DNA from: Brevibacillus agri
GTDB taxonomy: Bacteria; Bacillota; Bacilli; Brevibacillales; Brevibacillaceae
NCBI RefSeq assembly: GCF_004117055.1
Contig: NZ_CP026363.1
Location: 2,596,001-2,660,000, forward strand
Reading direction: 5' to 3'
DNA length: 64,000 bases
Shown here: one piece after another, positions 15,585 through 23,403 of the stretch
How the letters are laid out: each line of letters begins with the position of its first letter
How positions within the stretch are numbered: the stretch's first letter is position 1
Program-made: the position numbers and the translations under genes
Notes under the pieces: model-generated
The model's input: the letters and a program-made list of their open reading frames with translations, nothing else
The model's database searches: none
Told to the model about the DNA's origin: nothing

Positions 15585-17132
15585 ATGTACGCATGCAGCT
15601 TTTCCGGGACTGTTCTCGGCATAGACGGGATGATTGTGAGCGTGGAAACGGACATTGCCAATGGACTGCCGCAGTTCGACCTGGTCGGGCTGGGCGGCTC
15701 TGCCGTGAAGGAAGCGAGGGACCGCGTTCGTGCTGCCTTGCGCAATGCAGGCTACGATTACCCGATGCAGCGAATTACGGTCAATCTGGCGCCAGCGGAC
15801 CAGCGCAAGGAAGGCTCTGGCTTTGACCTGGCCATCGCGTTTGGCATTTTGCTTGCCTCCAAACAAATACTGCCCCGCCCAGAGCGAATTTTGATCCTCG
15901 GAGAGCTTGCCCTCGATGGCTCCCTGCGTCCCGTGCCGGGCGTTCTCCCCATCCTGCTGGAAGCGACGAAGGCAGGCTTTACCCACGTCATTTTACCCGA
16001 GGCAAACGCCGCCGAAGCGCATCTGGTCGAGATTATCGTCTTGCCCGCCGCCAATTTGACGGAAGCGGTGCAGTATTGGAAAGAAGGACTACAGCCCAAA
16101 AATCCGCAGGCTGCGGCGTCTGCATCAACGCGGACTAGCCAAACCCCTGTGACCCCGCAGGCACCGGATTTTGCGCATGTGTACGGCCAGCGCTTCGTCA
16201 AACGCGGGCTGGAGATCGCGGCAGCCGGTTTTCACAACGTCATTCTGGTCGGACCGCCCGGCTGTGGCAAGACGCTGCTGGCCACCTGTTTGCCAGGCAT
16301 CATGCCAAAAATGACGACGGACGAATCGTACGAGGTCACGAAAATATACAGCATTGCAGGACAACTGAAGCGCGAGGGCGGACTCATCCAGGAGCGGCCG
16401 TTTCGCGCTCCGCATCATACGATTACAGCTACAGCTCTGATCGGGGGAGGGGCACAAATTCCCCGACCGGGCGAATGCAGCCTCTCGCATGGCGGGATTT
16501 TGTTTTTGGACGAGATGCCCGAGTTTTCCCGTCACGTCCTTGAGGTGCTGCGCCAGCCACTGGAGGCAGGGATTGTGACGATTGGCCGCGCCAAGCAGGT
16601 GTTTTCCTTTCCGGCGAGATTTTTGCTGATCGGCTCGTGCAATCCTTGTCCGTGTGGATTTTTCGGCACCCGGGAGAAGCAGTCGTGCTCCTGCTCCCCG
16701 CAACAAATATACAAATACCGCTCCAAGCTGTCCGGGCCGCTTTTGGACCGGATTGACCTGCATATCGAAGTCCCGCGTGTGCCCGTACAACTGTTGCACA
16801 ACCGCTCCATGGAGGAATCGTCGCGGGACATCCGGGCGCGAGTAGAACGGGCGCGCGCCATTCAATGCGACAGATATCGGCATCGCCCCGCCAGCCCCTT
16901 CAATAGCATGATGAACGCCGAAGAGCTGCGCAACTACGCCAAACTGGACAAAGAAGGACAAGAAATGTTGCAGCTTGCGTTTGAGACGCTCGGTCTGAGC
17001 GCGAGAGCCTACGACAGAATCGTCAAGGTAGCGCGAACGATTGCAGATTTGGAGGGAGCAGCGAAGATTGAGGCCGCGCACGTCGCGGAGGCGATTCGGT
17101 ACAGGGCGTTGGACAGAGGGGTGCCGTTTTGA
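15585..17132 (+). CDS. comM: ComM/YifB family Mg-chelatase-like AAA+ ATPase
   Basis: This 515-residue AAA+ protein belongs to the ComM/YifB family; ComM is a hexameric helicase that drives branch migration during natural transformation. The N-terminal Lon-protease-like domain (FDLVGLGGSAVKEARDRVRAAL) is followed by Walker A GPPGCGKTLLA, Walker B GGILFLDEMPEF, the Cys-rich insert CNPCPCGFFG...CSCSP, and RIDLHIEVPRV. The C-terminal lid runs to the stop. The start at ATG 15585 follows AAGGGGGAG; an upstream TTG is rejected because it would add residues before the conserved MYACSFSG start. Confidence 0.94.
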   Translation: MYACSFSGTVLGIDGMIVSVETDIANGLPQFDLVGLGGSAVKEARDRVRAALRNAGYDYPMQRITVNLAPADQRKEGSGFDLAIAFGILLASKQILPRPERILILGELALDGSLRPVPGVLPILLEATKAGFTHVILPEANAAEAHLVEIIVLPAANLTEAVQYWKEGLQPKNPQAAASASTRTSQTPVTPQAPDFAHVYGQRFVKRGLEIAAAGFHNVILVGPPGCGKTLLATCLPGIMPKMTTDESYEVTKIYSIAGQLKREGGLIQERPFRAPHHTITATALIGGGAQIPRPGECSLSHGGILFLDEMPEFSRHVLEVLRQPLEAGIVTIGRAKQVFSFPARFLLIGSCNPCPCGFFGTREKQSCSCSPQQIYKYRSKLSGPLLDRIDLHIEVPRVPVQLLHNRSMEESSRDIRARVERARAIQCDRYRHRPASPFNSMMNAEELRNYAKLDKEGQEMLQLAFETLGLSARAYDRIVKVARTIADLEGAAKIEAAHVAEAIRYRALDRGVPF

Positions 17133-17380
17133 CCGCGTGCAGTAGGTGGGCAAGTGCGGTTGAGCGCTTTGGCACGCAACCGCTGCAAGCAACTACAACA
17201 CCTACTGCAAGCACCTACCCAAACATCTAGCTACAAACCTCATTCTGGCAAACAAGCGCAAGCGAATACTCTCTGTACCGCTTGGCAAACGCCTTGCTTA
17301 ACCCAAGCCTTTTACAAATCGCCTTTTTCTAAGCAACACGAAAACCCAGCTTCACTCACCCCATACCCAACCACTAAAAC

Positions 17381-17698
17381 TCACACAACCGTAACGACAT
17401 AAAAAACAAAGCTGGCACAATCAGACGGCTCCCACGGACGGCAGTACTTGAACGAAAGCGAAGTCACACCCCGGCGCAGCGCCCGAAAAGTGAACCGCTG
17501 CTGACCGCCTTGCCCAATCCGAGCGGGCTGCGAAGGCGGAACAAATTCACTGGATTGCAGAAACAGAAACGTCTCGTCCACCGAATTGGACAGTGCCCAC
17601 TGGTACCCAGTCGTCGGATTTGCGTCGAGCGTGACCGCAAACGGCTGGCCGCTCTGCACCTGAAGCGTATAAGTCGAGATCATCGCCATTTTCATCAT
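17381..17698 (-). CDS. Chagasin-family cysteine protease inhibitor (I42)
   Basis: This 105-residue protein is the only supported minus-strand gene. It carries the three loops of the chagasin/I42 inhibitors of papain-like proteases: ANPTTGYQW, a Gly-rich GQGGQQRF loop, and CRPWEPS. Its size suits a single inhibitor domain. From ATG 17698 (AGGAAAGG directly before; ATG 17695 and 17689 are also possible) it has no signal peptide. A longer reading frame upstream would add a hydrophobic stretch (LLRHFAVFFIQF) but lacks a better ribosome binding site. No target protease is adjacent. It is convergent with comM. Confidence 0.85.
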   Translation of the reverse strand: MMKMAMISTYTLQVQSGQPFAVTLDANPTTGYQWALSNSVDETFLFLQSSEFVPPSQPARIGQGGQQRFTFRALRRGVTSLSFKYCRPWEPSDCASFVFYVVTVV

Positions 17699-17999
17699 CC
17701 TTTCCTCTGCAAAACACCTTTCCCCAAACTGTATGAAAAAAACGGCAAAGTGCCTAAGCAATCCGAGTGGAGAGCGGCGAAAGGAGAGCAACTGGAGAGC
17801 GACAAAGCCAAAAATAATTGTTCCATATAGGAAAAAACGGCATGCCTCGCGCAGAAAATTATGCCGAGCTATCCAAAAGCTGCTTTTTTTTCAGCAGAAA
17901 TTTAGTATGATTTGGAAAGGGATATGCAAAACAATGGCGAATAACTAGGAACAAAGACATATGTTGTCGAATAGACTGGAGATTTTGTGATCTCTTTTA

Positions 18000-18027
18000 C
18001 CTAGTTTTCGCGCCGAAAACTTCTAGG
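18000..18027. promoter_or_regulatory. Inverted repeat in the EAL gene leader
   Basis: AGTTTTCG (18003-18010) and CGAAAACT (18014-18021) are exact reverse complements around CGC, with CCTAG/CTAGG flanking at 18000-18004 and 18023-18027. There is no T-run after it. It may be an operator or part of an RNA structure. Confidence 0.55.
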
Positions 18028-18052
18028 GTTTGCGGTCTTACTGGTCGTTGAA

Positions 18053-18109
18053 CTTCCCAGCACTTCCAATGAATTGGGCGTACATCCTATGCACCTCACA
18101 CTTGGGAAG
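18053..18109 (+). promoter_or_regulatory. Foldable leader element upstream of the EAL gene
   Basis: CTTCCCA (18053-18059) pairs with TGGGAAG (18103-18109), and inside it CCAAT-GA-ATTGG forms a hairpin (about 18066-18077). It ends 44 bases before the EAL gene ATG. I see no match to the conserved parts of known c-di-GMP riboswitches. Confidence 0.4.
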
Positions 18110-18153
18110 CTTTCTCTGTGTTCATATTTGCTAGGAAAGGGAAAGGAAAATTG

Positions 18154-18876
18154 ATGGAGAGCATTGCGGAACTATTTGAGAAAAGAGAGTATTATCATGC
18201 GTTTCAGCCCATATGCCAATTCCCTGATAAAAAAAGAATAGGGTATGAGGTGCTGCTCCGCAGCAAAGCGGGACTAAACCCGGAACTGTTGTTTTCGATG
18301 GCCAAGGAAAAAAGAAAGTTGCCGGAGCTGGATACCCAGTCATTTCGGCATGCGCTTTTGTCTTTTCTTCGTTCATCCAAGGAACACACCCAGGAGCTCC
18401 TGTTTGTCAATATTTTTCCGTCCACGATCGTGGAAGATTCGTTTCCGGGATTCATCGAGGAAATCAAGCAAGCTTTTTTTCCGTATTTGAAAAGAATCGT
18501 ACTGGAAATAAACGAATCGATCATGGAAGGGGAATGCTGGCATGAGCCCGTTTTTACCAATCGCATTGGCGAATTGAAAAAGATGGGTTTTTTGATCGCG
18601 TTAGATGATGTAGGGGATGCAGCAAATATTTTTCATAAAATAACTGATCTTTCGCCTGATTTCATCAAAATCGATCGTTTCTATTCCAAGGAGCTTTCGA
18701 CTTCGCAAGAAAAACAGACAGTCGTCAAGCTGTTTGTTGACTTTTGCAAGTACGAACCTCAACTCATTCTTGAAGGAGTTGAAGAAGAAGAAGATTTTGC
18801 TTGCGCCTCTTCATTGGGAATTGCAATGGGACAAGGATACCTTTTTGGGAAACCAGATCGCCTGCGAGAAGATTAA
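18154..18876 (+). CDS. EAL-domain protein (c-di-GMP phosphodiesterase-like)
   Basis: This stand-alone 240-residue EAL domain has no membrane segment. Key residues are in place: GYEVLLRSK (EVL in the EAL position), VNIFPSTI, LEINESIM, the DD pair in IALDDVGD, FIKIDRF, LILEGVEEEEDF and GYLFGKPD. The metal- and substrate-binding acids therefore look intact, so hydrolysis of c-di-GMP to pGpG is plausible. The start at ATG 18154 follows GGGAAAGGAAAA; a GTG 36 bases upstream would place the ribosome binding site inside the gene. It is the first gene of a three-gene set with 18907-19263 and 19260-20069. Confidence 0.9.
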   Translation: MESIAELFEKREYYHAFQPICQFPDKKRIGYEVLLRSKAGLNPELLFSMAKEKRKLPELDTQSFRHALLSFLRSSKEHTQELLFVNIFPSTIVEDSFPGFIEEIKQAFFPYLKRIVLEINESIMEGECWHEPVFTNRIGELKKMGFLIALDDVGDAANIFHKITDLSPDFIKIDRFYSKELSTSQEKQTVVKLFVDFCKYEPQLILEGVEEEEDFACASSLGIAMGQGYLFGKPDRLRED

Positions 18877-18906
18877 GAGGGGAGAGCAGAATTGGAGGAA
18901 TTACTG

Positions 18907-19263
18907 ATGTTTGGTGATAGTAGCGTATATTCTAGGAAAGCCACTCTTTCCTTAAAAATATCCGAGTTTGAAGTCCCTCCGATGCAGGATATGCTGATTA
19001 TCGGCAGAAAAGCGCCGATCGGACCGGAAGCAGTACGGAGGATGGCAGAGGCACTGTCTCCGGAGCAGTTTACCCTGCTGAAAATCGATCATCCGAAGAT
19101 CGAGGCGGTGTTGCTGAGAAACTCGCTCCTGCAGATGATGGACGAAAAACTGCTGATGAAAATTATTCTTGAGGAATCAGAGCGGATGATTAGCGAATCA
19201 ATGGTGTTGCGTTCTGAGCTGAAAATTGCGTTGTCTGTACAGCGAGAGGTGGATTTGCTATGA
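18907..19263 (+). CDS. Uncharacterised protein of the c-di-GMP cassette
   Basis: I do not recognise this 118-residue soluble protein. The first half is mixed beta/alpha (LKISEFEVPPMQDMLIIGRK), the second mostly helical (SLLQMMDEKLLMKIILEESERM). It has no Cys, signal peptide or membrane helix. GGAGGA lies 7 bases before ATG 18907; a TTG at 18892 is a second option. It starts 30 bases after the EAL gene and its stop overlaps the start of the CBS-GGDEF gene by ATGA, so translation is coupled. It may be an adaptor or sensor for the pair; this is inferred from context only. Confidence 0.75.
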   Translation: MFGDSSVYSRKATLSLKISEFEVPPMQDMLIIGRKAPIGPEAVRRMAEALSPEQFTLLKIDHPKIEAVLLRNSLLQMMDEKLLMKIILEESERMISESMVLRSELKIALSVQREVDLL

Positions 19264-20069
19264 ACATCTCCGAAATCATGAACCCGACGATCCATTCCAT
19301 TTCCTCTGACAAATCCGTTTCCCATGCTGCAAGGCTCATGAGTGAGTATCAGATGGATTCGCTGGTCGTCATTGACCATGGAGAGGTCGTAGGTTTAGTG
19401 ACTTCCCGAGATGTCCTGACTGCGCATCCAAACCGGATTGTCGCCGATGCGATGTGCAATCAGGTGCATTACCTGCTGGCGGATCAAAACATTTGGGAGG
19501 CGCACCATTACTTTCTCAATGAAAATGCCAGACTGGCGATTATCCTGGACGACGAGCAAATAAGCGGGATGATTACGAAAGAAATCGTGGAAATGCAAAT
19601 TGCCCAATACAAAGACCCGCTGTCCGGTCTGTATCGGGCGCCTTATATCCAGTTTATCGGGGAGAGCTATTTGCAGAAAAAAATTCCGTTTCACCTGCTG
19701 TTCATCGATTTGAACGATTTCGGCAGAATTAACAAGCAATACGGGCATCCGTTCGGCGATGACGTCATCCGGACTTATTCGGCTGTGCTTTCCTCGATCG
19801 CCGAGGATCAGGGAGATCATCTGTGTCGGTATGCAGGGGATGAATTTGTCTTGATCTCTACTGCTCCTGACGCGCTCGTCGAGCAGTATATCGAGCTGAT
19901 TTCGCGTCCGACCGACGTGCTGGACATCACGGTTTCGGCCGCAGTCGGCCATGTGAACGGCTACAGTGAGCCTGATTTCTTCGCCCACTCCTGGAGGGAG
20001 CTGATCGCGCAAGCAAGCCTTGCCTCGTCTGCGATCAAGGCACAGAAGACGGCGTCTACGTTTTCCTGA
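19260..20069 (+). CDS. CBS-CBS-GGDEF protein (putative diguanylate cyclase)
   Basis: This 269-residue soluble protein has a pair of CBS domains (about residues 1-120; IMNPTIHSISSDKSV, GEVVGLVTSRDVLTAH, DEQISGMITKEIV) and a GGDEF domain (about 122-265; KDPLSGLYRAPYI, LLFIDLNDFGRINKQYGHPFGDD, CRYAGDEFVLIS). The active-site loop is AGDEF rather than GGDEF, a change known in some active cyclases. No RxxD inhibitory site is seen five residues before it. CBS pairs usually bind adenine nucleotides, so synthesis of c-di-GMP could respond to energy state. It overlaps the preceding gene by ATGA. Confidence 0.9.
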   Translation: MNISEIMNPTIHSISSDKSVSHAARLMSEYQMDSLVVIDHGEVVGLVTSRDVLTAHPNRIVADAMCNQVHYLLADQNIWEAHHYFLNENARLAIILDDEQISGMITKEIVEMQIAQYKDPLSGLYRAPYIQFIGESYLQKKIPFHLLFIDLNDFGRINKQYGHPFGDDVIRTYSAVLSSIAEDQGDHLCRYAGDEFVLISTAPDALVEQYIELISRPTDVLDITVSAAVGHVNGYSEPDFFAHSWRELIAQASLASSAIKAQKTASTFS

Positions 20070-20225
20070 TCGTTACGTAAGCACGCTGCTGGATAAGGGC
20101 ATGGTTACAGGCACACACTTTGAGTAAGCCGCCCGCTAAAAAAGGGGCAACTGAAACCGCCGCAAAGTTCATTCGTATTACATATTGTCAGAGTGAAATG
20201 AATTCGGTTAGAGGAGGCCTTTTCC

Positions 20226-20540
20226 ATGATTATTACCACAACCAGCACGTTGCAAGGTAAAGAAATTGAAGCCTATTTGGATATCGTCAGCGGAGAAGTC
20301 ATCATGGGGGCGAACGTGGTCCGCGACTTTTTGGCAGGAATCACGGACATCATCGGTGGCAGAAGCGGCTCCTACGAAAGCAAGCTGGCAGAAGGACGCG
20401 AAATGGCGCTGCAAGAAATGAAGGAAAAAGCGCGCGCGCTCGGGGCAAACGCAGTCGTTGGAGTCGACCTCGACTTCGAAACGCTCCGAGAAGGCATGAT
20501 GATGGTCATCGCGACTGGAACCGCTGTTCGAGTAAAATAA
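20226..20540 (+). CDS. YbjQ/UPF0145 family protein
   Basis: This 104-residue protein of the UPF0145 (YbjQ, DUF74) family forms beta-barrel-like oligomers of unknown role. Family landmarks are [58 protein letters not shown] and [20 protein letters not shown] precedes the ATG and a terminator follows, so it is a single-gene unit. The family is often called heavy-metal-binding, but no Cys/His cluster is seen here. Confidence 0.92.
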   Translation: MIITTTSTLQGKEIEAYLDIVSGEVIMGANVVRDFLAGITDIIGGRSGSYESKLAEGREMALQEMKEKARALGANAVVGVDLDFETLREGMMMVIATGTAVRVK

Positions 20541-20568
20541 GCCGGCAAATGCCCGGCTTTCTTTTTTT
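20540..20568 (+). terminator. Terminator after the UPF0145 gene
   Basis: AGCCGG pairs with CCGGCT across a CAAATGC loop, followed by TTCTTTTTTT. It starts at the stop codon. Confidence 0.88.
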
Positions 20569-20721
20569 GTGCGAACACTTGCGAGCGCTTCAAGCCAATG
20601 AGAGCGAGAGCGAAGCGAGCGACGTTCCCCGACTGGTGTAAACGGTGCTGGTACGAAAAGCTGACGAAAGGGCGCCTCGCCTCTTCGCACGGCGTATAGA
20701 GGAAGCGGCGACAAAAGGGTG

Positions 20722-21081
20722 ATGAACGTGTCTGTAGCAGATACACTGATAGAGCTGGCGCAAAAAATCAAAACGAATCCGAAGCCGATCCGCAACTTTT
20801 CTGCCGTCTATCATTTTGTGCTTGCCGGAAAAGAGGGCGGTACGTACGAAATCAAATTTGCCAATGACGAAGCGACCTATCGCCTCGGGGCTACCGAACA
20901 GGCGGGCTGTACGCTGGAATTGTCCGATGAAAATTTCATCAAACTTGTCCGTGGTACACTCAATCCTGCCGCAGCTCTTGTCACGGGCAAGCTGAAAATA
21001 AAAGGGGACATGGGACTGTCTTTGAAGCTTCAAACATTGCTGTACGCCTACCAGTCCCGCCCTGAAAAAGCAGGAAACTAG
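20722..21081 (+). CDS. SCP2-like sterol-transfer-domain protein
   Basis: This 119-residue protein has the SCP2 fold signature. YEIKFANDEATYRLG, CTLELSDENFIKLVRGTLNPAAALVTGKLKIKGDMGLSLKLQTLL is the typical run of beta strand, helix and the G-K-L-K-I-K-G-D turn. Such domains bind lipids or acyl groups in a hydrophobic tunnel; the ligand here is unknown. It has no membrane segment. GTG 20719 directly before the ATG is an alternative start; the ribosome binding site AAAGGGTG is close to both. The next gene is preceded by its own promoter candidate. Confidence 0.85.
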   Translation: MNVSVADTLIELAQKIKTNPKPIRNFSAVYHFVLAGKEGGTYEIKFANDEATYRLGATEQAGCTLELSDENFIKLVRGTLNPAAALVTGKLKIKGDMGLSLKLQTLLYAYQSRPEKAGN

Positions 21082-21145
21082 ACGGCGGCGCCTGTCTTTT
21101 GGCGGGCGTTCCGCTGTCGCTTTCCGGGCGATTGCATAAAAAAAC

Positions 21146-21175
21146 TGGTCAACCTCCAAATAGTTGCGTTAAAAT
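21146..21175 (+). promoter_or_regulatory. Candidate promoter of the AlbA_2 gene
   Basis: TGGTCA (21146-21151) and TAAAAT (21170-21175) are 18 bases apart and lie 49 bases before the preferred ATG at 21224. Confidence 0.4.
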
Positions 21176-21223
21176 TATGACCAAACAATGACAAGGATTC
21201 CAAACAAAAGAACGAGGGAAAAC

Positions 21224-22117
21224 ATGCGCCATATTTGTTCCTTACTCGCCGTTGTCCATGAACTGACAGAACAATCTGTGCGTTTCGACTTGTACCAGGA
21301 GATTCGAAGGTCTACGGTTGACCGAGAGCTGCTGCGGCAAAATGCCCAGTTGCCTAGGCACTATTTTGACTTTTTGTTTCATTCCGGCGTCCTGGAAGTG
21401 GAGAACGATCCCCCTTATCAACCAGGGATTACGAAGCCTGCTTCCATCGGAATGAACATTCGATCACTCGGCGGCAACGTATTGTTTGACATGTGCTTCG
21501 CTCCACAGACGTATAAATTATGGCAGAATACAGATGCGAGTCTGGAAGACCTGTCTTTGCCGGCTGATATCTTTGAAGAGTACGTATATCGCTTGGGGGC
21601 GATCAGCAGGTTTCGCTATCTCGGGCGGGTAGACGATCCGCTCGTGGCAACCTCGCTTGGCGAAAACGACATGATCGAATTCAAGCGCGACTTTTTGCTG
21701 TCCAAAGGCGGAATTATTAAAACTGTCGTAGCATTTGCCAACTCGAACAACGGCAATCTCTTTTTGGGGATTACGGATGAAGGTACCATTTGCGGCATCG
21801 ATCACGAAATCGAGCAATACGGCGACCCGGATAAATACATCTTGGCCATAACACAGTACATTCAGGACAAAACATCGCCATTTTTAACCCCTTTTCCTAA
21901 AATCTCCCTGAAAAAAGTGGACGGCAAGCATGTCGTCGCGATTTTTGTGGAGGTTTCCTCCGAGCTGATTTGCGGACTGGATAAAAACGGTGAGAAGTAC
22001 GTTGTCATCCGCACGAACAATCGCTCGGTTGTGGTCAAAGACCCGCACCAAATAGGCGAAATTTACGTCAAACGAAAACTTGGCAGTGAGATCAGCCGAC
22101 GATTGGGACTTTTGTAG
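21224..22117 (+). CDS. Schlafen AlbA_2 (divergent AAA_4)-domain protein
   Basis: In this 297-residue protein the C-terminal half is an AlbA_2 domain: DMIEFKRDFLLSKGGIIKTVVAFANSNNG NLFLGITDEGTICGID has the E-FK, AFAN and GN-LFLGI signatures, and VDGKHVVAIFVEVS and VIRTNNRSVV follow. This domain is linked with nucleic acid binding, often in regulators. The N-terminal 130 residues (SLLAVVHELTEQSVRFDLYQEI) are helical and may hold an HTH-like part; no family is recognised there. ATG 21224 follows GAGGGAAAAC; an ATG at 21188 lacks a ribosome binding site. The C-terminal wHTH found in many AlbA_2 proteins is absent. Confidence 0.8.
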   Translation: MRHICSLLAVVHELTEQSVRFDLYQEIRRSTVDRELLRQNAQLPRHYFDFLFHSGVLEVENDPPYQPGITKPASIGMNIRSLGGNVLFDMCFAPQTYKLWQNTDASLEDLSLPADIFEEYVYRLGAISRFRYLGRVDDPLVATSLGENDMIEFKRDFLLSKGGIIKTVVAFANSNNGNLFLGITDEGTICGIDHEIEQYGDPDKYILAITQYIQDKTSPFLTPFPKISLKKVDGKHVVAIFVEVSSELICGLDKNGEKYVVIRTNNRSVVVKDPHQIGEIYVKRKLGSEISRRLGLL

Positions 22118-22156
22118 AATCATCGGGCACGATTGATACTCGAAGGAGGGTGCTGC

Positions 22157-23215
22157 ATGGTATCGTCTTTGCGTGCTTACCTGTTAATTGTGATGGTCGC
22201 AAGTATGATGATTTCCGGTTGTGCGCAGCCTGACAAGGTGCCGGCCGACATGAGTAACCGTATCGAGAAAGAGCTTGGTGCGGTAGAAAAGGTAACCGTC
22301 ATGTCAACAGATGGGCAGGAAGTGATGCTGGATTTGCCGACATTCATGAAGGAGCTGTCTGGGCAAGGCAAAGATTTGCAGCTTTCAGAAACAGCCTTGA
22401 AGCAGGAAGACGTGCGCTTTACGCTCGTGCTCTACCGCAAGCAATTAGCCCCTCTCGTCGTGGCCGTCGGAGAAGGAGCCAGCCAGTTTGGCGAAAATAC
22501 ATATCGCGGTGCAGGCGCTGTCGCTTTTTATCACTGGATTCAAAAGCTGACAGGAAAAGGACTGCTGTCGCAAAAAATCGACACGGTCCTGCTCTCGGCT
22601 GAGGACCTCGCCAAGACACGGGTGCTTGGCGAGACGGAGATAGAAGACATCCGCAAGACGTTGGCAGCGGCTGTGCCAGAGACGGGAGCGAGCCTCAAGC
22701 AGTATCCGCTCTACCCGAATTATCGCTTGCGCATCAATTCAGCAGAAAGGCCGCTGGAAGTGACCGTGCTGACCCCTACCTTAATCAGTGTGCCGTTTGG
22801 AAAAGAAACCCACACGTTTCACTTGGACGGCGGGCTGTTTTCCAAGCTGACAGAATGGATTTCGCCAACGGACAAGAAGGAAGAAAAACAGCTCGAGCAG
22901 CTATTCAAGGCGAGCCGGATTCGGATTGCCGCAACAGGTGCGATGGCTGTAGAGAGCCTTGAACTGGAAGTCCGAAAAACGACCGTGGAGCAAGGGATTG
23001 CGCACCAGGCCGTGCGTCTTTTGCAAACGGCAGAGCTGCTGAAGGAAGCACCGAAAGATCCGGGACCGGAGCAGTATCGCTTGTTCTTTACCGTCAATGG
23101 GAAAGAGCGCGAAGTCATTTGGTATGCCAAGTATTTTCAATTGGATGCAAATTGGTTCACTCACAATGAAATGGCCGAAGCGCAGTGGAAATTGTTGCAA
23201 AGTCTTAGAAAATGA
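22157..23215 (+). CDS. Uncharacterised lipoprotein
   Basis: This 352-residue protein begins with a lipoprotein signal (LRAYLLIVMVASMMISGC, lipobox ISGC, Cys at 22), so it is likely anchored on the outer leaflet of the cell membrane. The mature part is Glu/Lys/Thr-rich and has no recognised domain. It shows strands and helices in two similar-looking halves (about 30-180 and 190-350, each with VTV.. and YRL.. patches). ATG 22157 follows GAAGGAGGG; an earlier TTG would put that site inside the gene. It is 39 bases after the AlbA_2 gene, probably in one transcript. Confidence 0.82.
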   Translation: MVSSLRAYLLIVMVASMMISGCAQPDKVPADMSNRIEKELGAVEKVTVMSTDGQEVMLDLPTFMKELSGQGKDLQLSETALKQEDVRFTLVLYRKQLAPLVVAVGEGASQFGENTYRGAGAVAFYHWIQKLTGKGLLSQKIDTVLLSAEDLAKTRVLGETEIEDIRKTLAAAVPETGASLKQYPLYPNYRLRINSAERPLEVTVLTPTLISVPFGKETHTFHLDGGLFSKLTEWISPTDKKEEKQLEQLFKASRIRIAATGAMAVESLELEVRKTTVEQGIAHQAVRLLQTAELLKEAPKDPGPEQYRLFFTVNGKEREVIWYAKYFQLDANWFTHNEMAEAQWKLLQSLRK

Positions 23216-23329
23216 TGGGTTTTCCTCATGAAGTTTCGAAGTTCTGGTCACGATAAAGAGAACATATTACTACCACTTTTGCAATTTTTGTCGTAGAATA
23301 GTTACGTTGCACTGATAGTGGAGGCTTTC

Positions 23330-23362
23330 GACCGGAAGAAGACAGATGTCTTTGTGCCGGTC
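23330..23362 (+). promoter_or_regulatory. Hairpin in the sucC leader
   Basis: GACCGG (23330-23335) pairs with CCGGTC (23357-23362), and inside it AAGACA-GA-TGTCTT pairs exactly (23339-23352). It is not followed by a T-run and ends 41 bases before the sucC ATG. No strong promoter is obvious upstream. Confidence 0.5.
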
Positions 23363-23403
23363 TAAAAGCTTGCCGATCTTTATCTGCCATAGGAGGATGG
23401 AGA

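Larger units (their letters stand above)
17699..18153. other. Intergenic region between the chagasin gene and the EAL gene
   Basis: These 455 bases separate divergent genes. No convincing coding region is seen. The sequence holds a CGGCAT...ATGCCG pair (about 17839-17866), a T-run beside CAGCAG, an inverted repeat at 18000-18027 and a foldable segment at 18053-18109 ahead of the EAL gene ribosome binding site. Confidence 0.6.

Noticed and set aside
17733..17948. Small + strand frame starting MKKTAKCL in the chagasin-EAL gap
   Set aside because: It overlaps the upstream region of the minus-strand gene, lacks a good ribosome binding site and has a composition unlike real proteins.
17930..18150. 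A c-di-GMP (GEMM) riboswitch before the EAL gene
   Set aside because: The conserved tetraloop receptor and junction bases of the known classes are not seen; only generic pairing is present.
20070..20225. A structured RNA or gene in the gap before the UPF0145 gene
   Set aside because: Only weak pairings and no coding frame with a ribosome binding site are visible.
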